64,000 nt of DNA. Source: Poriferisphaera corsica. Its GTDB lineage: Bacteria; Planctomycetota; Phycisphaerae; Phycisphaerales; Phycisphaeraceae. Shown here piece after piece: positions 8,451 through 16,071 of this stretch (position 1 is its first letter; each line of letters begins with the position of its first letter). The stretch is taken from positions 682,001 through 746,000 of the forward strand of contig NZ_CP036425.1 of the NCBI RefSeq assembly GCF_007747445.1, given 5' to 3'. Made by a program: the position numbers and the translations under genes. The notes beneath the pieces were generated by a model that saw only the letters and a program-made list of their open reading frames with translations, had not been told where the DNA came from and ran no database searches.

Positions 8451-9392
8451 ATGCCATCCACCCTCATCCCCCAACTAAAACCTCTCCTCGCTCCCACCGG
8501 TATCCGCACCCTCTACGATGCCCCCATCGGCGAGATGACCTGGTACAAAACCGGCGGCCGCGCATCCGCTCTCTGCTACCCCGCCTCCGAATCCGAACTC
8601 TATTCACTGATTAGCCTCGCGGGCAACCATAACATCCCCATCTACATCCTCGGCTCCGGCGCCAACCTCCTCGTTCTCAATCAAGGTGTCCAAGGCATCG
8701 TCATCTCCTTAGACTCCCCTCCCTGGAAAACATACACCGTCAACAACAACGTCCTCACGGTGAAAGCTGGCTACGACCTCATGAAGCTCATTCACGAGAC
8801 CGCCAAACTGGGCCTTGCCGGTCTCGAACCGCTTGCAGGCATCCCCGCTTCCATCGGCGGCGCCATCTGCATGAACGCCGGCGGAACCTTCGGCGAAATC
8901 GGCACTCACATCACCCGTGTTCGCACCATGTCCGCCGCCGGCCAAATTCAAGACATCGCCAAAGACGACCTCCAATTTAAATATCGCTCAACCAACATCA
9001 CCGACCCCTTCATTCTCGAAGCCGACTTCCTCCTCACGTCTGCCGACCCTTCCGCCCTCCGCGCTAAGGTCAAAGAGATCTTCGACTACAAGAAGAACGC
9101 CCAGCCCATGGCCGACCGCTCCGCCGGCTGCACCTTTAAAAATCCCCCCCAGCCCCCGGAAGGTGCACAGTGTGCAACCTATAAGCCAGCCGGCCAGCTT
9201 ATCGACGAATCCAACCTAAAAGGTTTCCGTATCGGCACTGCCGAAGTTTCCACCGTCCACGCCAACTTCATCGCCGTTGACCGTGATAACCCTAATGCCG
9301 ATGACGTCGCTGCTGTGATCGATCATGTGCAAAAAGCAGTTCTTGAAAAAGTCGGTATCCAGCTACAGCGTGAAGTTATTATCTGGCCATAG
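8451..9392 (+). CDS. murB: UDP-N-acetylenolpyruvoylglucosamine reductase MurB
   Basis: A 313-residue cytoplasmic flavoenzyme that reduces UDP-GlcNAc-enolpyruvate to UDP-N-acetylmuramate with NADPH. Visible landmarks are YKTGG near residue 28, the FAD-binding GSGANLLV, the GLEPLAGIPASIGGA segment, the YRST motif, SAGCTFKNP with the proton-donor region, and GKLID-like GQLIDE before the C-terminal domain. Short spacing between domains and the missing Tyr-loop insertion suggest a type II enzyme. It confirms peptidoglycan synthesis in this organism. No other mur gene is nearby. Confidence 0.93.
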   Translation: MPSTLIPQLKPLLAPTGIRTLYDAPIGEMTWYKTGGRASALCYPASESELYSLISLAGNHNIPIYILGSGANLLVLNQGVQGIVISLDSPPWKTYTVNNNVLTVKAGYDLMKLIHETAKLGLAGLEPLAGIPASIGGAICMNAGGTFGEIGTHITRVRTMSAAGQIQDIAKDDLQFKYRSTNITDPFILEADFLLTSADPSALRAKVKEIFDYKKNAQPMADRSAGCTFKNPPQPPEGAQCATYKPAGQLIDESNLKGFRIGTAEVSTVHANFIAVDRDNPNADDVAAVIDHVQKAVLEKVGIQLQREVIIWP

Positions 9393-9867
9393 CTCTTCTA
9401 GCTTGTATTATCACACCCAAATCTCTTGTGATGCATTTCTATACTTTCTCGCCACCAGCGACCGATATCTAATTCCAATGGGGTCCAGTCTGTCGTTGAT
9501 TCACCGCCGTGAATTGTGTTTGTGTGTTTAGAATCGTCGAATACCGTTCGTCTTTTCTATCTCGTTATCAAGTATTTTTTTTCGTTTTGTTCTGCAGTTA
9601 AACGAGATGCGCACGATGTAATGCGAATCAAAACGTATGTGTTGTTTTGCACCGTGATGCAAAATCTTGTCATAGATTTGCATCGTTTCGCTTGTATTGC
9701 TAGGGTTGTTTACAGCCTAGTTGTATCGTCTAATCAACCACTGCAATACAAATATCGGTACTGACAACTAGCGTTGCCAAACGCTGTATCATTAGAACTA
9801 ACAATCGATTAGATTGTGTTGTCTAATGGTTACACAAAGTTCAGCAACGCATGCAGGAGCTGTATCT
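9393..9867. promoter_or_regulatory. cydAB upstream region with a repeated 14-base motif
   Basis: 475 bases without a convincing gene. TTGTATCGTCTAAT at 9721-9734 and TTGTGTTGTCTAAT at 9814-9827 agree at 12 of 14 positions and stand 93 bases apart, the second just before the cydA ribosome site. They could be operator half-sites for an oxygen- or redox-responsive regulator. I cannot place a promoter with confidence. Confidence 0.35.
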
Positions 9868-11496
9868 ATGGACTTTGATGTCGTATTCCTTTCTCGTCTT
9901 CAGTTCGCGCTGACCATCATGTTCCATTACCTCTTTCCCCCGCTCACCATCGGGCTCGGGGCACTGATCGTTATCTACGAAACGCTCTATCTCAAAACCC
10001 GTGATCAGCTCTGGAAGTCAGCCAACGTCTTCTGGATCAAGCTCTTCGCCGTTACATTCGCTGTCGGCGTCGCCACCGGCATCGTCATGGAATTCGAGTT
10101 CGGCACCAACTGGGCCAACTACTCCCGGTTTGTCGGCGATGTTTTCGGCTCAGCACTCGCCGCCGAGGGCATCTTCGCCTTCTTCCTCGAATCCGGCTTC
10201 CTCGCCGTCCTCGTCTTCGGCCGCGACCGCGTCGGCAAAAAATTCTACTACTTCGCCGCTTGGATGGTCTTCATCGGCTCCGTCTTCTCTTCCGTCTGGA
10301 TCGTTGTCGCCAACTCCTGGCAGCAAACACCCAACGGCTCACTCATCCAGCAAATGACCAACCCCGCCACCGGCGAACCCTGGTTCATCGACGGTATCCC
10401 CCAGATGCGGGCCCAGATGCAAAACTTCTGGCAAGTTGTCTTTAACCCCTCATCCATCGACCGCATCACCCACGTCTGGGCCGGCTGCGCCGTCACCGGC
10501 GGCTTCTTCGTCCTCTCCATCTGCTCCTGGTACATCCTCCGCAACAAACACCTCGAATTCGCCCAGCGATGCTTCAAAGTCGCCCTCATTTTCTCCCTTC
10601 TCGGCATCCTCGGCTCCGTCCTCACCGGCGACTCAAACGCCCGTATGGTTGCCCAACAACAGCCCGCCAAGCTCGCCGCGATGGAAGGCATCTACAAAAC
10701 CGGCGACGGCCCCACCCCCATCCACCTTTTCGGCATCCCCAATTCCGAAACCGGCGAAGTCGATTACTCCATCGAAATCCCCGGCGCACTCTCTATCCTC
10801 GTCTACCGCGAGTTCCCACCCAAAACCCCCGTCATCGGCCTCGACCAGTTCAAACCCGAAAACCATCCCCCAGTCTTCATCCCCTTCACCTCATTCCACA
10901 TTATGGTCGGACTCGGCTTCGCCCTCCTCGGACTCATCATCATCGCCTTCTTCTTTTGGTGGCGACGGACTCTCTTCCAGCAGCGCTGGCTCATGTATCT
11001 TTTTGTTGTATCCATACTTGCAGCCATCACCGCGAATGAACTCGGCTGGGTTTCCGCCGAGGTCGGCCGTCAACCCTGGATTGTCTATCCGCCGATGCAA
11101 CGCACCGAAGCTGGCGAACCATTGCGTGATGCAGACGGCATCATCCAGTTCCAGCAGGCTGAATGGCCGACCGAGTCAGGTAGCGTCAATCTTAAACCGG
11201 CTGGCCTGCGAACACGGGACGGCCACTCCCAAGCTGTCGTTCAAGGTGAAGTGCTTTTCTCCATCGTCATGTTCGGCCTCATCTATACTCTGCTCTTCTT
11301 TGTCTGGATTTTCGTCCTCAATGAGAAGATTCGTAAAGGCCCAGCTCCCGCTTCAGAAGCCGCAACAGCCCCCGAAGGTTTCCTGCGAACCGCTGGCGAG
11401 CATGCTCATGACTCCATGACCTCCATGCGGGAAGGCGATCAAGATGAAGAGGGAAACGAAGATGAAGATAACAACAAGAAAGATTCATCGTCCTAA
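9868..11496 (+). CDS. cydA: Cytochrome bd ubiquinol oxidase subunit I
   Basis: A 542-residue membrane subunit that binds the three hemes and the quinol-binding Q loop of cytochrome bd, a high-affinity terminal oxidase. It opens with [23 protein letters not shown], placing the heme b595 ligand at His20. Nine or so membrane helices follow, with the [12 protein letters not shown] motif. ATG 9868 is chosen because AGGAG sits nine bases before it and the first helix then starts as in known CydA; the frame stays open to 9814. The C-terminus ends in an acidic tail of about 30 residues ([13 protein letters not shown]), which is unusual. cydB follows after 104 bases. Confidence 0.93.
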   Translation: MDFDVVFLSRLQFALTIMFHYLFPPLTIGLGALIVIYETLYLKTRDQLWKSANVFWIKLFAVTFAVGVATGIVMEFEFGTNWANYSRFVGDVFGSALAAEGIFAFFLESGFLAVLVFGRDRVGKKFYYFAAWMVFIGSVFSSVWIVVANSWQQTPNGSLIQQMTNPATGEPWFIDGIPQMRAQMQNFWQVVFNPSSIDRITHVWAGCAVTGGFFVLSICSWYILRNKHLEFAQRCFKVALIFSLLGILGSVLTGDSNARMVAQQQPAKLAAMEGIYKTGDGPTPIHLFGIPNSETGEVDYSIEIPGALSILVYREFPPKTPVIGLDQFKPENHPPVFIPFTSFHIMVGLGFALLGLIIIAFFFWWRRTLFQQRWLMYLFVVSILAAITANELGWVSAEVGRQPWIVYPPMQRTEAGEPLRDADGIIQFQQAEWPTESGSVNLKPAGLRTRDGHSQAVVQGEVLFSIVMFGLIYTLLFFVWIFVLNEKIRKGPAPASEAATAPEGFLRTAGEHAHDSMTSMREGDQDEEGNEDEDNNKKDSSS

Positions 11497-11600
11497 TCGA
11501 TGGTTAGATGCGCATGCAATGATCGCTTGCGCTTTATCTAGCTTAAACACTAGTCCCAATCACTTTTTTCATAACAGCGAACATTTGACTGGAAAACGAT

Positions 11601-12620
11601 ATGGACCTTAACCTGCTCTGGTTCCTGCTCATCGGCGTCCTCATGACCGGCTACGCCATCCTCGACGGCTTCGATCTTGGGGTCGGCATCCTTCACCTCA
11701 CCGTTAAGGACGATACCGATCGCCGGTTGCAGCTGAACTCTATCGGCCCTCTGTGGGACGGAAACGAAGTCTGGCTCGTCACCTTTGGCGGAGCTTTGTT
11801 CGCAGCGTTTCCCGAAACGTATGCCACGATCTTTGAAGCTTTTTACATACCCTTCATGTTGTTGCTTTTTGCTCTGATTTTCAGGGCTGTTTCCATCGAG
11901 TTTCGCAGTAAACAAAAGCTTTCATTGTGGCGACATTTCTGGGACTTTTGCTTCTCTGCTTCATCCGCACTCGCCACCTTCCTCTTCGGTGTCGCGGTCG
12001 GTATCTCCATGATCGGCATCCCCCTCAATGAACGATTTATCTTCACCGGCAACATCTTTCATCTGCTGCATCCATACGCTTTATGTGTCGGCGTTTTAGC
12101 GGTCGCGGTCTTTGCAATGCATGGATCGATTTATCTTTATCTGAAGACTGAAGGTGAATTGCAGAAGCACGCCCGTCGAAATTTTTGGCGAGCATTCTTC
12201 TTTTTCCTTGCGATGTACCTTGTCGTATCTATCTTTACATTAGTCTCAGTCCCTCGCGCGATTGAGAACTTCACGAACTATCCTTGGCTTTGGATTGTTG
12301 TCATCCTGAACATACTTGCCGTGGCTAATATCCCAAGAGCAATGTCTCAGGGCAGGCCACTCTATGCGTTTATTAGTAGTTGTTGTACGATTGCCGCGTT
12401 TGTGTTCTTGTTCAGTACCGCTCTGTATCCGAATCTTGTGACGAGTAGTGTGGATGAAAAGATGAACAGCCTGAATATTTATAATGCTTCATCGACACCG
12501 CTGACGTTGACGATTATGACGGTGATTGCCGTGATCGGCATGCCGATTGTGCTGTTGTATACCGCGATTGTGTACTGGACATTCAGAGGCAAAGTCGTGC
12601 TTGATGAGCACAGTTATTAA
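11601..12620 (+). CDS. cydB: Cytochrome bd ubiquinol oxidase subunit II
   Basis: A 339-residue partner of CydA, with about nine membrane helices and the characteristic start MDLNLLWFLLIGVLMTGYAILDGFDLGVG and the GNEVWLVTFGGALFAAFP motif. The two genes form an operon closed by a terminator at 12653-12682. No cydX or cydDC is visible here, so the small subunit and heme-assembly transporter must be elsewhere or absent. Confidence 0.93.
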   Translation: MDLNLLWFLLIGVLMTGYAILDGFDLGVGILHLTVKDDTDRRLQLNSIGPLWDGNEVWLVTFGGALFAAFPETYATIFEAFYIPFMLLLFALIFRAVSIEFRSKQKLSLWRHFWDFCFSASSALATFLFGVAVGISMIGIPLNERFIFTGNIFHLLHPYALCVGVLAVAVFAMHGSIYLYLKTEGELQKHARRNFWRAFFFFLAMYLVVSIFTLVSVPRAIENFTNYPWLWIVVILNILAVANIPRAMSQGRPLYAFISSCCTIAAFVFLFSTALYPNLVTSSVDEKMNSLNIYNASSTPLTLTIMTVIAVIGMPIVLLYTAIVYWTFRGKVVLDEHSY

Positions 12621-12652
12621 ATGAATTGCCAAGTCTAATTGATAGATAGGTT

Positions 12653-12682
12653 CAGCCCGTGGTGATGGACGTGGGCTGTTTT
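12653..12682 (+). terminator. Terminator of the cydAB operon
   Basis: CAGCCC at 12653-12658 pairs with GGGCTG at 12673-12678, followed by TTTT. It lies 33 bases after the cydB stop. Confidence 0.6.
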
Positions 12683-13065
12683 AGTATGCGCATTTGTGCG
12701 CAAAAACGCGAAGGGTCCGCGCGCGCAAACGCGCATTTTTACTGCGCGCACAGAATTTCCTCAAAGCGCGCATGACGTTTGTAAATCGTTGATTGAAGTC
12801 AGCTTGCAGAGACGGATCAATGGATTCTCAGTTTTGCGAGAATTGTGCGTTTTGATGGGTTTGGGCGAAGAACAGATCAACTTTGGCAGGTAATTATGAG
12901 AAATGGTTAAGTTTTGAAACAAAAAACCTATTCACACGTCTAAGAATTAAACAATTTGTGTACGCTGGTGCTTTTCAGGTCTTAGTAGATTTAATCAATT
13001 GTCATGGGCTAACGCGCATGTCGTGAATGATGAAGATTCAATGTTTCAGTTTCCGGGAGATGATG
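12683..13065. other. Intergenic region before the secreted orphan
   Basis: About 380 bases. The first part is the GCGC-motif cluster. The rest is A/T-rich and presumably holds the promoter of the gene at 13066. A 65-codon frame from GTG 12696 runs through the motif cluster and is not believable as a gene. Confidence 0.4.
12687..12752. repeat. Cluster of GCGC-rich palindromic motifs
   Basis: TGCGCATTTGTGCGCA at 12687-12702 is an inverted repeat. It is followed within 50 bases by further GCGCGC, ACGCGCA and TGCGCGCA blocks separated by A/T runs. The same core (GCGC, four or five mostly T bases, GTGCGC) recurs at 40951, 41099, 56360, 57413 and 57609, always between genes. Confidence 0.55.
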
Positions 13066-14673
13066 ATGCATCGATTTGCAAAAATATTCTGCTTGGGTTT
13101 ATTTATTTTTTTTGGTGTGTGTAGTCAGGTTGTTTCGGAGAATGAAAAGCAAAAAGGCCGATTGAATGTTTCGGAGATGAGTTTTAGGGAGTTGGCGGAT
13201 TGGATTGATACCGATGCGTCATCCTATTTTTATTACCTAGAGCAGAAGCTGATTTGGCAACGAACACATGAGGGTTCGTTTGATGATGAGATTGAGCAGT
13301 ATCGCGAAAAGATGCAGGCGGGTGAGGTTGGTTCTGCTGTGGGTGTTGAGCGGTTGAAGATGTTGATTGGCTATGAGGAATATGCGTGGCTTGAAGATCT
13401 GAAAGGTATTCTTTGGCAGGTGCATGAATTTCCGGTGGCAAAGTTGAAGCAGATGGGCGGGTTGGATGAGATTGATGAGTTGATTAGGGTGCTGAATGAT
13501 CTGGAAATTCAGGCCCGGTCGAAGGTGGATTGGGCATATCAGGTGGGTAAAATGGATGCTGACAAGATTCAGGATGCTTATACGTTTGTGCTTGGAAGCC
13601 GGTCGATTGCGGAATTGATCAAGAAGACGTTGCGCGTAGAGCAGGGGGTTGATGTTGACACGATGTCGGCGCGGTTTATTGCTTGGGTGAAGGGGTACGA
13701 TGAGTATCGTGCTGGGATGAGGCGAGCTCATCAGAGGATGCCGGGGAGCACAATATCGTTTGGGCCTTATGATGAACTTGATTTGAAGCTGGATTTATTG
13801 GGGGAGATGAGTGGTGAGGCGATGTTGGAGCGAGGTGTTGACGAGCAATTGACGGCGATATTACGGTTTGTTTTGGATAGAAAAGAAGAGATGCCATGGC
13901 AGGCGGATTTTATGTGCTATGACATGGAGGGGCTGCTGCTGAAAATGGGGGGTGAACGCTTTAAGGATCTGTTGGCGAAGCGGATTTATGATGCTGAATA
14001 TCCGATCGCAACGCGGATGACGATGTTAATGGGTGGATCGTTGGGGGCTGAAGAGATGAAGTCTTGCCTGGAGAAGAAGGAAACGGATGAGGGGTATCAA
14101 AACCAATTGTTAAAGGCTGCGGATGAGTACCGTGAGCTAAGGGATTTGATTTGGGGGCATGATGACGCATCGATTGATGTTGATTTGCGGTGTGAATGGG
14201 ATCAGGTGAAGCAACAACTCGTTGTTGAGGTTGAGGCGAAGAATGTGGGGGATGAAGTGTTGAGTATTGAGGAGCGATTGGATCGGACTGTGATGCGACT
14301 GTTCATGGTGAGTGAGGATGGGGGGCAGCTTTTAGAGGGGAGCTTGGGATTGATCATTGGGGATTATGGTGTGAAGCGATTGGAGGTGGGGGATTCGGTA
14401 CGAGAGCGGATAGTTTTTCAGTTGAGTGAGTTGGCTTATCGTGTGGCTGGAGAGAATCGTGTTGTGAAGTTGTTGGGTGGGAATGATAGGCAGAGTATGA
14501 GCGGAGTGGTGATGAGGCGGCCGGGCCGGTTTGGTGTATATGCGTTGCTTGCTCATGAGTATTGTGGCGTTGGTGTGGATATGCCGAATCGGCTTGGGGA
14601 GGCATATCGGGGCGATGCGTGGGTTGGCTGGGCGGTGAGTGAGCCAGTGATGGTGGAGGTGGATTGGGAGTGA
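13066..14673 (+). CDS. Secreted protein of unknown function
   Basis: A 535-residue protein with a signal peptide (MHRFAKIFCLGLFIFFGVCSQVVS). Among three consecutive ATGs, 13066 gives the best spacing from GGGAG at 13055-13059. The mature part is mostly helical, rich in Glu, Asp, Arg and Leu. The last 160 residues (from about VDVDLRCEWDQVK) look beta-rich and may be a small Ig-like or carbohydrate-binding domain. I recognise no family. Codons end strongly in G (gtg, ttg, gcg, ggg), matching the G-rich plus strand of the surrounding block. Confidence 0.7.
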   Translation: MHRFAKIFCLGLFIFFGVCSQVVSENEKQKGRLNVSEMSFRELADWIDTDASSYFYYLEQKLIWQRTHEGSFDDEIEQYREKMQAGEVGSAVGVERLKMLIGYEEYAWLEDLKGILWQVHEFPVAKLKQMGGLDEIDELIRVLNDLEIQARSKVDWAYQVGKMDADKIQDAYTFVLGSRSIAELIKKTLRVEQGVDVDTMSARFIAWVKGYDEYRAGMRRAHQRMPGSTISFGPYDELDLKLDLLGEMSGEAMLERGVDEQLTAILRFVLDRKEEMPWQADFMCYDMEGLLLKMGGERFKDLLAKRIYDAEYPIATRMTMLMGGSLGAEEMKSCLEKKETDEGYQNQLLKAADEYRELRDLIWGHDDASIDVDLRCEWDQVKQQLVVEVEAKNVGDEVLSIEERLDRTVMRLFMVSEDGGQLLEGSLGLIIGDYGVKRLEVGDSVRERIVFQLSELAYRVAGENRVVKLLGGNDRQSMSGVVMRRPGRFGVYALLAHEYCGVGVDMPNRLGEAYRGDAWVGWAVSEPVMVEVDWE

Positions 14674-15494
14674 GTTGTGGGGTAGGGCAAGGGGAATTCT
14701 GGATGTGGGTTGGGAGAGGTGCGTGGCCGATAAGGGGGGTGAGGGTGTGTCTGGTGGGTGGTCATTGAAAAGTTGCGAATCGATGAGATTTGGGTGCGAA
14801 TTGTGAGGGAATGGGGAAAAGTGCGGGTGTCGAATGGTGTTTGAGTATGGTATTGATGTGTCGTAGCTATGTTTTAGGGGCGATTGAGTGGGCTTGAACA
14901 AAAATATGGGCGATCCTGAGTAGCTGAGAGACAAGAGGCGGGCGGCGGATTGGTATCAAAAGAGAGATGGGTATAAAATTGGTGTGCTGTCACGGTTGTC
15001 TTGAAGTGATGGCTCGCGCGGCAGAGATGGTGGTGGATTGGGGTGGCTGTGGATGAAGGGTGTGGAAGTGCTCCCAATTCCGGGGGTGGGGATGATTCTT
15101 GATATGAAAAATGAGCCTGTTCGTGGCGATATGTACGGCTGCAGTTCGGGAAAAACAGACGCTTGTCGGGGTGATCGTACAGACGCAGGCGGCTAGACTG
15201 GCTGGGGAAAGGATGTGGAAGGTTAGGGGTGAGAGGATCGGATATGCAGGGCGGGAGGCTGATGGGGGTGTGAAAGTTTGGGGAGATGGGATAGGGGGGA
15301 TTGAATGTGTTGTTTGTAGGTACTTGTAAAATATTGATTTAGAGGTACTTAGGGGAATATGTCAGAAGCAGACATAACAATCAGGGGAGGGCGAGGTGGG
15401 AGCCACGATTCTGCAGGTTTGCAGAGGATGGTTGTATGTGTCAGAATAGAAGGCTCGTATCACGAGCTAGAAATACCGAAAAGGAAGATATTCA
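14674..15494. other. 820-base G/T-rich region without a supported gene
   Basis: The plus strand is very rich in G and T. The reading frames on the minus strand (for example 14332-14934) are low-complexity Pro, His, Ser and Thr strings, and the plus-strand frames lack homology and ribosome sites. I see no RNase P, tmRNA, 6S or riboswitch signature. The last 150 bases are probably the rpsU leader. Confidence 0.4.
15453..15467 (+). promoter_or_regulatory. Short hairpin in the rpsU leader
   Basis: GCTCGT at 15453-15458 pairs with ACGAGC at 15462-15467 around a 3-base loop. It ends 27 bases before the rpsU start, just upstream of the AAAAGGAAG ribosome site. It could affect translation initiation of S21. 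Confidence 0.4.
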
Positions 15495-15695
15495 ATGGCG
15501 ATTCGTATCAAAGCACGCAGCGGCGAGACCGCAGAACAAATGCTTCGTCGTTTCAAAAAGCTGTGCGAAAAAGAAGGTCTGACCAAAGACATCAAGAAGC
15601 GAGCATACTTCGAGAAGCCAAGCGAGCGCAAACAGCGTGCGATGCGCAAGAACCAGAAGCGAGTGCAGCCTGCACCACGCGGCGGTCGTCGCTAA
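15495..15695 (+). CDS. rpsU: Small-subunit ribosomal protein S21
   Basis: This 66-residue basic protein of the 30S platform helps initiation by lying near the anti-Shine-Dalgarno end of 16S rRNA. MAIRIKARSGETAEQMLRRFKK and the KRAYFEKPSERKQR segment are diagnostic. AAGGAAG lies a few bases before the ATG. The usual neighbours dnaG and rpoD are absent. A larger overlapping frame at 15359-16045 in another phase is an artefact. Confidence 0.93.
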   Translation: MAIRIKARSGETAEQMLRRFKKLCEKEGLTKDIKKRAYFEKPSERKQRAMRKNQKRVQPAPRGGRR

Positions 15696-16071
15696 GCATT
15701 GAGCGCTTGTGTGGTACGAGGCGGGATGACTCATTCAGTGGTTCCCTCCTGTCCCGCCTGACACGGCGAGTTCATCGCTGTGTGGACAATATTGATAAAT
15801 GGTTGAAGACCTGTGTTGTGCTGAACGACCTGAAGGGGGCGGTTGGTGTACGCAGGTCTTTTCGAATGTCTGTAGAGGCTGATGGTCTGGCGAAGCTGGG
15901 CGATTGGTTATGGGCATTTGGGATTGATAAATGGACTAATCCGGTTAGCGCGGGCGACAGGAGTGCTGTTGAGCCGCGCTGGTCACGTTTAGGCATGGGC
16001 TTGTTTTGTTGTGATCGTTGTGAGAGAGGATCACAAGCGAGCTGACATGCATTTTAATGGAGACGCTTGAG
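15696..16071. other. Intergenic region between rpsU and the pyrophosphatase gene
   Basis: 376 bases. A hairpin pairs GGCGGGA near 15722 with TCCCGCC near 15754 across a 25-base loop, possibly a weak rpsU terminator without a T-run. The stretch contains two copies of TTGATAAATGG (about 15799 and 15928). No supported gene; the promoter for the gene at 16072 is presumably here. Confidence 0.4.

Noticed and set aside
10436-11419. 327-codon frame inside cydA
   Set aside because: A Ser/Pro-rich shadow of cydA created by its codon bias.
12696-12893. 65-codon frame from GTG
   Set aside because: It runs through the GCGC-motif cluster and has no homology or ribosome site.
14332-14934. 200-codon minus-strand frame
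   Set aside because: Pro/His/Ser/Thr low complexity, antisense to the secreted orphan and its G-rich flank.
14674-15494. RNase P, tmRNA or riboswitch
   Set aside because: The conserved core sequences of these RNAs are not visible.
15359-16045. 228-codon frame overlapping rpsU
   Set aside because: It is in a different phase from the certain rpsU gene and has no recognisable content.
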